Source: Amycolatopsis nalaikhensis
GTDB lineage: Bacteria > Actinomycetota > Actinomycetes > Mycobacteriales > Pseudonocardiaceae
Length of the DNA stretch: 64,000 nt
Direction: 5' to 3'
NCBI RefSeq assembly: GCF_030264295.1
Contig: NZ_CP127173.1
Coordinates: 2,673,501-2,737,500, forward strand
A program made the position numbers and the translations under genes. Within the stretch, counting starts at the first letter, position 1; each line of letters starts with the position of its first letter. Below are positions 55,661-62,558 of this stretch, in pieces. The notes beneath the pieces were generated by a model, which saw only the letters and a program-made list of their open reading frames with translations, was not told the DNA's origin and searched no databases.

Positions 55661-56545
55661 GTGACGGAGGTGGCCAAGATCGATCCGCGCGCTGAGATCA
55701 AGGAATTCCTGAGCTCCCGTCGCGCGCGGATCACGCCCGAGTAGGCCGGACTGCCCGCCTACGGCGGCAACCGCCGGGTCAAGGGTCTGCGTCGCGAAGA
55801 GGTGGCGCTGCTGGCCGGGGTGTCGGTCGACTACTACGTGCGCATGGAACGCGGAAGCCTCACCGGCGCTTCCGACGGGGTGCTCGACGCGTTGGCCTCC
55901 GCCCTGCAACTCGACGAGGCCGAGCGCGCTCACCTGTACCACCTGGCGCGGCGGTCCGGCGGTCCACGTCGCCGTCGGCCCGCCGCGACGGTGCGTCCGG
56001 CACTCCAGCAGGTGCTCGACGCCATCACGGATGCCCCGGCGTGGATTTGCAACGGCCGTTACGACGTCCTGGCCGTGAACCAGCTCGCCCGCGCGCTGTA
56101 TTCACCGGTGCTGGCCGACCCGCGACGCCCGGCGAACACCGCGCGGTTCGTGTACCTGGATCCCGAAGCGGCAAAGGCGTTCTTCGTCGACTACGACCGG
56201 ATCGCCCGCGACGTGGCCGCGAAGCTGCGCATGGAAGCCGGGCGCGACCCGCACGACGAGGACCTGATCGCCCTGGTCGGCGAGCTGTCCACCCGCAGCG
56301 AACTCTTCCGGCGACGGTGGGCATCCCAGGACGTCCGGCTCCACCGGTCCGGACGCAAACGGATGCACCACCCGGTGGTGGGACGGCTCGACCTGGACGT
56401 CGAGTCGATGGAGCTGCCCGCCGAACCCGGCCTGCTCCTGACCGTCTACACCGCACCCGCGGGCACTGCGGCCGCGGACGGTCTGGCCCTGCTGGCGTCT
56501 TGGGCGGCCAGCCAGGAAAAGCACAAAACCCGGCTCACCGAGTGA
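55661..56545 (+). pseudogene. XRE/MmyB-type regulator with an in-frame amber stop
   Basis: From GTG at 55661 the frame reads VTEVAKIDPRAEIKEFLSSRRARITPE and then TAG at 55742-55744, followed in the same frame by AGLPAYGGNRRVKGLRREEVALLAGVSVDYYVRMERG. The family has Gln here (ITPEQAGLP), so one C-to-T change (CAG to TAG) made the stop. After it come the HTH and the MmyB-like ligand domain (PAWICNGRYDVLAVNQLARAL) up to 56545, undamaged. The protein is probably lost unless the stop is suppressed or translation restarts at an internal GTG near 55802, which would lose half of the HTH. Confidence 0.85.
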
Positions 56546-56555
56546 GCCGGGTTTT
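56525..56555. terminator. Bidirectional terminator beside the first tRNA-Ile fragment
   Basis: A 14-base-pair perfect stem (AAAACCCGGCTCAC and its complement) with loop CGA. It overlaps the end of the regulator pseudogene and lies ten bases beyond the 3' end of the tRNA-Ile fragment. Confidence 0.85.
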
Positions 56556-56564
56556 TGGTTCGGA

Positions 56565-56607
56565 GTGGGCCTACCAGGACTTGAACCTGGGACCTCTTCG
56601 TTATCAG
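56565..56607 (-). repeat. Attachment site: tRNA-Ile(GAT) 3' half, copy 1
   Basis: On the minus strand the 43 bases are the tRNA-Ile from its anticodon loop (CTGATAA, anticodon GAT) through the T arm (CCAGGTTCAAGTCCTGG) to the acceptor 3' strand TAGGCCC. The 5' half is missing: the bases after 56607 are unrelated to a tRNA. The identical 43 bases recur at 59094-59136. This is the expected product of site-specific integration into tRNA-Ile. Confidence 0.88.
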
Positions 56608-57018
56608 GCCAAGACCACCCGTTCGCGATCAAGGCGCATGCCGTTGATCTGGGACTCGAACGTCCGCAGACGTCCTGCGAGGTACTTGGTGATGCAGCCT
56701 GATTGTCAGGCGGCTCGTCAGGCTGCAACTACCACTCTGACTAAGAGTGACTACCTCGCTTGCGTGCATTCCCTTACCTCGCAGCGACCGACCCGGTACC
56801 GTGCGAGTGGTGACTCACGTCACCGCTCGCAGAGTGATCTAACACGGCGCCGAGGCGATGGACAGCATCTTCGCCGGCACGTAAGTGGGAGACCGAATCG
56901 CGAATCTCCCTCTCTTCGTCCGTCTACGGAGAACCGATCTTCAGCGGGGCTTGCTCGTCGTCCGCAGTTGAGATGTAGCGGTGAGTCAACCTGCGACGAC
57001 TGTCTCTCTATGGAGAAC
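56608..57018. other. Remnant of a degraded integrated element, left part
   Basis: Lower-GC sequence with no complete gene. The final bases before the insertion sequence read in frame as the C-terminal side of a broken pentapeptide-repeat gene (SMEN joins VICAYLR across the insertion sequence). No integrase is seen. Confidence 0.55.
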
Positions 57019-57060
57019 GGGTCTGCCCAGGGTTCGGTTGACACCGGAGCTGACTACTTC

Positions 57061-57885
57061 TCAGGCCGCTGCTGCGGTCGTGTAGATGGTCTCAAACTCG
57101 ACCGGGGTGAGCTTGCCCAGGGCGCGTTGGCGGCGTTTGCGGTGGTACTTCGTCTCGATCCAGGACACGATCGCCAACCGGAGTTCTTCCCGGGTCCGCC
57201 ATCGCCGGGTATCGAGAACGTTCTTTTGCAGCAACGAGAAGAATGATTCCATCGCGGCGTTGTCACCACAGGCCCCGACCCGCCCCATCGACCCGGTCAG
57301 CCTGTGGCTGCGCAGCAGACGCCGGTAGGCTGCCGACCGGAATTGGGCGCCGCGGTCGGAGTGGACGACGGTTCCGGCCGGGTCACGCAGGGCGATCGCG
57401 TTGCGCAGCGCGCTGACGGCGAGTGAGGCCCGCATGTGCGAGTCGATGGAGTATCCGACGATCTTGTTGGAGTAGCAGTCTTTGACCGCACACAAATACA
57501 GCTTGCCCTCACCGGTGGAATGTTCGGTGATGTCGGTGAGCCACTTGGTATTCGGTGCGGTGGCGGTGAAGTCCCGGCGGACCAGGTCGTCGTGCACCGG
57601 TGGCCCCGCCTTGTGGGAACGGCCTTTCTTCTTGGCGTGCGAAGAGAAGATCTGCTGCATGGAGCAAATCCGCCACACCCGGTTCTCCGAGGCGGTGAAG
57701 CCCCGGCGGGCGAGTTCGTCGGCGATGAACCGGTACCCGTCGGCCGGATCGTCGGCGTGGATCTCGAGCGCGGCGTTGATCAGGTGCGCGTCGTCGTAGT
57801 CCCGCTGCGAGACCGGCGCTGCACACCATTGGTAGTAGGCCTGCCGGGAGATGCCCAGCACCCTGCACGTCACCGCGACCGACAC
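57061..57885 (-). CDS. IS3-family transposase orfB (DDE integrase core)
   Basis: A 274-residue catalytic subunit from a GTG start. The DDE residues are visible: the first Asp in TKWLTDITEH, the second in VVHSDRGAQFRS, and the Glu in GDNAAMESFFSLLQKNV. The frame also extends upstream through IVFPLVREL into the orfA frame, so the natural product is probably an OrfAB fusion made by -1 frameshifting near GGAAAATAG. Confidence 0.93.
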   Translation of the reverse strand: MSVAVTCRVLGISRQAYYQWCAAPVSQRDYDDAHLINAALEIHADDPADGYRFIADELARRGFTASENRVWRICSMQQIFSSHAKKKGRSHKAGPPVHDDLVRRDFTATAPNTKWLTDITEHSTGEGKLYLCAVKDCYSNKIVGYSIDSHMRASLAVSALRNAIALRDPAGTVVHSDRGAQFRSAAYRRLLRSHRLTGSMGRVGACGDNAAMESFFSLLQKNVLDTRRWRTREELRLAIVSWIETKYHRKRRQRALGKLTPVEFETIYTTAAAA

Positions 57886-57932
57886 CCTGATCGGGGCGCC
57901 GGCCGCGGCCAGTTCACGGACGAGCGGGAAGA

Positions 57933-58220
57933 CTATTTTCCCGGCAGATTGCCTTGGGCCAGGTAGGCCGCCGCTTTGCGCAGGACCTCGTTCTCCTGCT
58001 CCAGCAGGCGGTTGCGTTTGCGCAGTTCCCGTAGCTCGGTGGACTCATCGCGAGTCACGCCGGGCCGGGTGCCGTCCTCGACGTCGGCGGCGCGCAGCCA
58101 GTTGGCCAGGCACGACTCGGAGATTCCGAAGTCCTTCGCGACCTGCTTCAACGGGGCTTCGCCGCGGCGGGCGACGGCGATCACGTCGTCGCGGAACTCG
58201 CGGGGGTAGGGCTTGGGCAC
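57933..58220 (-). CDS. IS3-family transposase orfA (HTH)
   Basis: A 95-residue DNA-binding subunit: MPKPYPREFRDDVIAVARRG, HTH ending GISESCLANWLRAADVEDG and a leucine-rich coiled coil (ELRKRNRLLEQENEVLRKAAAYLAQ). It ends LPGK at TAG; the GGAAAATAG sequence lets the ribosome slip back one base into orfB. Confidence 0.92.
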   Translation of the reverse strand: MPKPYPREFRDDVIAVARRGEAPLKQVAKDFGISESCLANWLRAADVEDGTRPGVTRDESTELRELRKRNRLLEQENEVLRKAAAYLAQGNLPGK

Positions 58221-58290
58221 GGTGACATCCTTCCAGGCGAGGCCGGAGCCTCACAGGTGAGGTGTTAACCGAACCCTGGGCAGACCCAAC

Positions 58291-58968
58291 GTCATCTGTG
58301 CATACCTGCGGATGCGCTATACGGTTCCGGCGGAGCCGCCTGAAGACGCGAGTCCCGACCAACTTGACCGCTACGAAGACCGAGTCCAAGAAGCTCAAGT
58401 ACGCATTACCGCGCAGCGCATCCTTCATCGGCATCGCGAGCTACCCTCAACGAGCCCAACCTTCTGGGATGACGTCGCCATCATCATCGACCTCACTCAC
58501 GCGAACATGGCCGGCGCCGACCTCACCCTCTCGAAGCTCGTAGCTGCGGACTTCACGCATGCAAGGCTTGCTGACGCGAACTTCCTGAAGTCGAATCTCT
58601 CCTACTCAACTTTCGGGCATGCAGATCTCCGCGATGCCAAGTTGCGTTCCGTGGTACTCGATGGGGCGGACCTCACGCATGCAAACCTCAGCGATGCAGA
58701 ACTCACTGGAGCATCGCTTTGTGAGACTGACCTCACCCACGCGAACCTCAGCCGGGCGAATCTCCAAGGCGCAGACCTCACCGGCGCGGATCTCACTCGG
58801 GCCGACCTCAGAGGCGCAAACGTCGAGCTTGCAAAACTGGAAGGCACTAACCTCGCCGCTGTGCTTATCGACAAAGATACGCGGATCAACCTTCCGCCAG
58901 AGTTCTTCACACTGGACGCGGACGAACTGGTGCGCCAGCAGGCCTCCCCAGACGCTGCACCCAAGTGA
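58291..58968 (+). pseudogene. Pentapeptide-repeat protein gene, interrupted by the insertion sequence
   Basis: The right part reads VICAYLRMRYTVPAEPP, then QVRITAQRILHRHRELPS, and about 110 residues of A(D/N)LxxA pentapeptide repeats (ANMAGADLTLSKLVAADFTHARL, then ADLTGADLTRADLRGANV) forming a quadrilateral beta helix. The part is open from the internal ATG at 58312. The family normally has an N-terminal membrane domain and TVMEVLCAYVR; here the VMEV-like SMEN lies just left of the insertion sequence. The insertion split one gene between Asn and Val codons. The function of this family is not established. Confidence 0.78.
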
Positions 58969-59093
58969 CGCTCGTAGGTGAACCGCAGCTCGCGCCATCG
59001 CCCGACAAGACGAGCCTGCTGGCACATGGCGGGTAGTCAGGCAGGTAGCAAGAAGCCCGGTCCACCAACACGGTGAACCGGGCTTTGACCTGC
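58969..59093. other. Spacer with terminator hairpin before the second attachment copy
   Basis: Contains a stem (GCCCGGT...ACCGGGC type, about 59053-59085, one mismatch) eight bases beyond the 3' end of the second tRNA-Ile fragment, matching the position of the terminator beside copy 1. No gene is seen. Confidence 0.6.
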
Positions 59094-59136
59094 GTGGGCC
59101 TACCAGGACTTGAACCTGGGACCTCTTCGTTATCAG
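59094..59136 (-). repeat. Attachment site: tRNA-Ile(GAT) 3' half, copy 2
   Basis: Identical to 56565-56607 over 43 bases. Bases after 59136 differ from those after copy 1 and are not a tRNA 5' half. It marks the left end of the integrative element that fills the rest of the window. Confidence 0.88.
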
Positions 59137-59280
59137 TGATGATCCAGACTGCCGGGTCGTGCCGTTCAGTGCCCCTGAGCTGCGGTGATGTGCTTTTGCG
59201 GATCATGGAAGATCGGCGAGTGACGTTGCGTTCGCTGCCTCTCCGCTGCCTGATCTCCCCCCTGCAAGTGGGTGGCCTCT

Positions 59281-59414
59281 TCGCCATCTCGTCGACCTGG
59301 CAACGCCCGATCGTGCCGGGTCAAGGGGGCACCTTCCGCCTGGCTGAGCGTACCCCTGCGAGTCGCCCCCTTGACGCGGTGCGATAGCCCTCCGGGAGGT
59401 CGACGAGATGGCGA
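59281..59414. repeat. Nested inverted repeats in the element, possible replication or transfer structure
   Basis: An 18-base outer repeat (TCGCCATCTCGTCGACCT at 59281-59298, complement at 59397-59414) encloses a second, longer and imperfect one containing GTCAAGGGGGC (59320-59330, complement 59365-59375). A third partial copy (GCCATCTCGGAGACCTG) begins near 59454. The whole can fold into one long cruciform. It lies in the non-coding part of the element. Confidence 0.65.
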
Positions 59415-59496
59415 CAGGCCAGTCACGGACGTGACCGGTGCTCCCCCGCCGGCCATCTCGGAGACCTGCCCGTCCGGCGAGGACAGTGCCCTGTCC

Positions 59497-59772
59497 TCAG
59501 TCAAGCGCATGGTTTCTGCTGAAGTCGTCGATCTTGGTCGTGCAGGTTCGGCACCGATCGCCTCCGAGAGAAGGCGGCCACTCCAAGCCCTGCGTCCGAA
59601 GAACCCTGAATCCGCAGAGCGTGTGAACCGGCTCGCCCCGTCCGTAGGCGGCAAGGCTCTCGGCGGTGATCGCATGCAGTGGTCCACCGGGGAAATCGGG
59701 ACTGATCGGTCGCTGACGACCGCCTGTCTGCGGCGGCCGCCCCGCCTGGGTCCACGCGGTGTAGAACGTCAT
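59497..59772 (-). CDS. Small Cys-rich hypothetical protein of the element
   Basis: A 91-residue protein. The core reads TFYTAWTQAG, GPLHAITAESLAAYGRGEPVHTLCGFRV and later DRCRTCTTK, with one His and three Cys that could bind zinc. Its composition is protein-like rather than shadow-like, and small proteins with this pattern occur in actinomycete mobile elements. Function unknown; the start is uncertain. Confidence 0.55.
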   Translation of the reverse strand: MTFYTAWTQAGRPPQTGGRQRPISPDFPGGPLHAITAESLAAYGRGEPVHTLCGFRVLRTQGLEWPPSLGGDRCRTCTTKIDDFSRNHALD

Positions 59773-59965
59773 CCGGCCATGCTAGGCGCGCTGCGCCTGG
59801 TGGAGGAGCAGTGACGCGCTCCCGGATAAGCGGCCTTCGGTCCCGCCGCCGGGCGGTCGCGTGGGTGCCGGAGGCGGGCCCCGCGCGATCCGCCCGAAGC
59901 GGCGCGGCCCCGCAGGGGCCGCCTTGATCCTGTAGAGAAAGTTCTCACCACCACAGACCTCACCG
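59773..59965. other. Non-coding spacer between two minus-strand genes of the element
   Basis: I see no gene here. GC-rich palindromic stretches (GCGGCCCCGCAGGGGCCGC, 59909-59927) lie just after the XRE regulator stop and could terminate its transcript. Confidence 0.5.
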
Positions 59966-61168
59966 TCACCGACCGGCGAGGGCCACTCCAGCTCGACGCG
60001 CGAAGTCCTCAAGCGCTGGCGGCACGTCGGACTCCATCCGGACAAGATCGCGGACCATGGTGTGCACGAGCCGGTGACGGTAGACCTGCTCGGGTGCGAT
60101 CTGCTCCGCATCCTCAAGTGCCGCAAGGGCTCGCTCGACGTTGCGGCGCTGTGTCCATGCCCGCGCCACGTCGATCAACAACCTGCCTCGCCGCTCGTGA
60201 GAGAGCCTGGACGCGTCGATCGTGGCGGCTCGCCGTACAGCTTCACCCGCGTCCCCCAGGTCAACCGCTACGGCCACCTCGTGTAGCGCGACGTTCGTCG
60301 GACCGAACTCGGTGTGATAGTCGTTCCGGTCCTCACCCAGCCTTGAGGCGATCTCGCGCGCACGGCTCAGGTGCTGCCAAGCCTCCTCCGCCCTCTCGGT
60401 CCGCGCTGCGATGACGGCTCGCTGCAGGGTGAGTGCGCCATAGACGCTCAGCGCCTCCGGGATCCCTTGCTCCACAAGCCCTTCCAGAGCCACGCTCGCT
60501 GTAGTGGCGGTGTGCTCAGCTTGATCGAGCTGCCGCGCCCCCTGGAACACGAGGGTCAGCCGGAAGGCTCCCTCTGCCATGAGCAGCGGATCACCAGCCC
60601 GGCCGGCATCAGATATTGCCCGGTCAGCCGCAACCCACGCGGCGTCGAACTGCTGCAGCTTCGCGAGGGCAGCAGCGCAGGCGTGGTAGCTCCGTGCGAG
60701 GAGCGCGAACACCTCGGACGCGTCGTCACTGCCTGCCGCCGCTTCGAGTCGCGGTAGGAGCGTCTCCAGGAGGCCAACAAGCTCCTCGTACCGCGATTCG
60801 TGCGCGAGTACCCAGACCTGGTCTGTGTCACTGCGGAGGGCATCGAGGTCCGGTTGTGGCTGCTTCCCCAGTACGGCGCGAAGGGCGAAGTTCGCACTCA
60901 GGAGGAGTCGGAGCGGCACCGCGTTCGCCGGTCGTTCGGTCGCCGCTGCCGCCGGGGCTGTCGGTGCAAGCTCAGCCAGAGGCACGTCAAGGACGCGCGC
61001 GATACGCTCCAGCACGTCGAGGCTCTTCGCGGCACGTACGCCTCGTTCAACCTGCGACAACCAAGCTTCTGAGCGGTCGATCAGGGGAGCAAACTCCCGC
61101 TGCGACAAGCCCCGCCGTCCTCTGTAGAACGCGATCTTCCGGCCGAGTTCTACGTCCTCCTCAGCCAT
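59966..61168 (-). CDS. XRE-family regulator with TPR-like C-terminus
   Basis: A 400-residue protein. The HTH (about 5-65: LGRKIAFYRGRRGLSQREFAPLIDRSEAWLSQVERG) is followed by an Ala-rich linker and a TPR-type helical C-terminus (about 95-390), in the layout of peptide-sensing or RRNPP-like XRE proteins of Streptomyces. It begins MAEEDVELG and overlaps the monooxygenase-fold gene by eight bases (ATGGCTGA). Likely the element's control gene, using the repeats at 61509-61626. Confidence 0.88.
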   Translation of the reverse strand: MAEEDVELGRKIAFYRGRRGLSQREFAPLIDRSEAWLSQVERGVRAAKSLDVLERIARVLDVPLAELAPTAPAAAATERPANAVPLRLLLSANFALRAVLGKQPQPDLDALRSDTDQVWVLAHESRYEELVGLLETLLPRLEAAAGSDDASEVFALLARSYHACAAALAKLQQFDAAWVAADRAISDAGRAGDPLLMAEGAFRLTLVFQGARQLDQAEHTATTASVALEGLVEQGIPEALSVYGALTLQRAVIAARTERAEEAWQHLSRAREIASRLGEDRNDYHTEFGPTNVALHEVAVAVDLGDAGEAVRRAATIDASRLSHERRGRLLIDVARAWTQRRNVERALAALEDAEQIAPEQVYRHRLVHTMVRDLVRMESDVPPALEDFARRAGVALAGR

Positions 61169-61475
61169 CGGCGGGGAGTCCCTTCGAGGTGGCAGGCGCG
61201 AGGAACTCGACTCGCGTTGCTGCGATGAACTGGTCTCGCTCCGCCAGGAAGCGAAGCGTGTGGGGCTGGCGTTCGTGCTCCTCGAAGGCTTCTCGATCCC
61301 GGTACACCTCGTAGAAGACGCGCGCCAGCGGTGAGCCGTCTACCCGATGCGTGGCGTAGACGAGCGTGCCGGGTTCGTCCCTGGCGATCCCCTCGCCGGT
61401 CTCCTTGACCAACTGGTCGAAGCCAGCGGCGCTCGCGTCGTCCTTCAGGTCGAACCGCACAACCAGTGCGTACAT
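61161..61475 (-). CDS. Antibiotic biosynthesis monooxygenase-fold (ABM) small protein
   Basis: A 104-residue ferredoxin-like dimeric protein: MYALVVRFDLKDDASAAGFDQLVKETGEGIARDEPGTLVYATHRV, then RVFYEVYRDREAFEEHERQPHTLRFLAERDQFI. Family members are quinol monooxygenases or heme-degrading enzymes. AGGAG lies six bases before the ATG at 61475. It is coupled to the XRE gene, an unusual cargo or control pair for such an element. The residues needed to tell catalysis cannot be judged. Confidence 0.85.
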   Translation of the reverse strand: MYALVVRFDLKDDASAAGFDQLVKETGEGIARDEPGTLVYATHRVDGSPLARVFYEVYRDREAFEEHERQPHTLRFLAERDQFIAATRVEFLAPATSKGLPADG

Positions 61476-61508
61476 GGCGGGCTCCTCGCTGTCGTAGTCC
61501 CGCACTGA

Positions 61509-61626
61509 TAGTACTCCATCCGGATTTAAGTACGGATGACTGGCTGGCGTTTCCGCAGGTCAGACGTCCTCATCAAAATTCAGCGGTACTGATCCGTACT
61601 TAAGTACTAGACACGTACTTGAGTAT
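61509..61626. promoter_or_regulatory. Cluster of GTACTT/AAGTAC repeats in the divergent control region of the element
   Basis: GTACTTAAGTAC (61596-61607) is a perfect 12-base palindrome; GTACTTGAGTAT (61615-61626) is a near copy 19 bases further on; half-sites TAGTACT (61509-61515) and TTTAAGTAC (61525-61533) lie nearer the minus-strand genes. They separate the XRE/ABM pair from the rep operon and probably bind the element's regulator. Confidence 0.65.
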
Positions 61627-61674
61627 CACGTAGCTTGATTAAGGACAGGACGGGCTGGTCAGGGAGGGTTCTCG

Positions 61675-62229
61675 ATGTCAGCGTTGATCGACAAAGCAGC
61701 GGCCATGCAGCTCGGTGACGTGCTCACCTTCGACTGCTCCCGCTGCGGGCAGCCGCACGTCCAGGCACCCGTGATCGCGTGGACGCCGTGCTGGTCGTGC
61801 TCCGGCATGGGCACGCTCACGCCCGGCTCCGGCATCGCCTGCCGCACCTGCCGGGGCGAGGGCCGGTTCGGCTCCTACTCCGACATGGTCGTGGCCCAGC
61901 AGGAACGCCACTGCGCCCAGGTTCGCCGCCTGCCTGGCGAGCGGTTCCGGCTGTCCGACGTGGACACGGAGACCGGCCGCCGGTTCTGCGATCTGCGGTT
62001 CGTCGACCTTCCCGAGCTGGTCCAGGACCTGATCCTGAACATGGGCGTGTCGCCGGAGCGCTGGAACGCCCTCGTGGAGCGCGGGGAAGTCCTCGAACTG
62101 CCCTGCCTGGACGGCGTGCACACCGTGTTCCCGCCGGTCGTGTGGGGCGCCCGCCGGTCCACCTGCGCGGGTTGGCCCGGTGCCGGGTCGTTGACACTTA
62201 AGCGTCAAAGCGCGGGGGTGGCTGCCTGA
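61675..62229 (+). CDS. Element protein with DnaJ-type CxxC zinc motifs
   Basis: A 184-residue protein. The N-terminal part (about 20-65) holds CSRCGQ, CWSCSGMGTL and CRTCRGEGRFG, that is CxxCxGxG-type DnaJ zinc-finger repeats plus a CxxC. The C-terminal part is unrecognised. It is the first gene of the rep operon, with GGGAGGG six bases before the ATG. It overlaps the next start by one base. Confidence 0.8.
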   Translation: MSALIDKAAAMQLGDVLTFDCSRCGQPHVQAPVIAWTPCWSCSGMGTLTPGSGIACRTCRGEGRFGSYSDMVVAQQERHCAQVRRLPGERFRLSDVDTETGRRFCDLRFVDLPELVQDLILNMGVSPERWNALVERGEVLELPCLDGVHTVFPPVVWGARRSTCAGWPGAGSLTLKRQSAGVAA

Positions 62230-62558
62230 TGTCCGCCGCCGAGTCGCTGGTGACGTTCACCTTCGCCGACGTCAACCCGATCACCGAGCGGACCTACGCC
62301 CGGTCGACCTTCGCTGAGCTGCCCGGCTACGCGGCCGACATCGTGACCGGCGCGCTCGCCCTGGAGCCCGGCGAGTGGAACATCCTCGTGGCCGACGATG
62401 AGGCGTTCGACTTCACCGGGGTGGATGACGAGTACCCGATCCCTGGGGCCGTGCGCTGCGAAGACGTCCGCGCTGACGGCTCCTCCGTCGTGGTGGTACC
62501 GGCCGCGCTGATGGCCCCGCGTGAGGTCCCCGAGGAGATCATCGAGGTGATCGGCTGA
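62229..62558 (+). CDS. Small hypothetical protein of the rep operon
   Basis: A 109-residue protein, acidic, with EPGEWNILVADDEAFDFTGVDDEYPIPGAVRCEDV. No family is recognised. It is translationally coupled on both sides (one-base overlaps), so it should work with rep or the zinc-motif protein. Confidence 0.75.
   Translation: MSAAESLVTFTFADVNPITERTYARSTFAELPGYAADIVTGALALEPGEWNILVADDEAFDFTGVDDEYPIPGAVRCEDVRADGSSVVVVPAALMAPREVPEEIIEVIG

Larger units (their letters stand above)
57019..58287. mobile_element. IS3-family insertion sequence, complete, inserted in a pentapeptide-repeat gene
   Basis: About 1.27 kb bounded by 27-base terminal inverted repeats at 57019-57045 and 58261-58287 (26 of 27 match) and flanked by a 3-base direct repeat AAC (57016-57018 and 58288-58290), which fits the IS3 target duplication. 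It carries orfA and orfB on the minus strand in the -1 frame relationship. Confidence 0.93.

Noticed and set aside
56102..56728. Minus-strand frame across the tRNA-Ile fragment
   Set aside because: The part reading DNEEVPGSSPGRPT is translated tRNA sequence, found again at the second copy; not a gene.
59272..59814. A 180-residue plus-strand frame in the element
   Set aside because: It runs through the nested palindromes and is antisense to the Cys-rich small protein; no protein-like pattern.
61659..62208. Minus-strand frames antisense to the zinc-motif gene
   Set aside because: Ala/Arg/Gly-rich shadows; the plus strand has the ribosome site, motifs and coupled operon.
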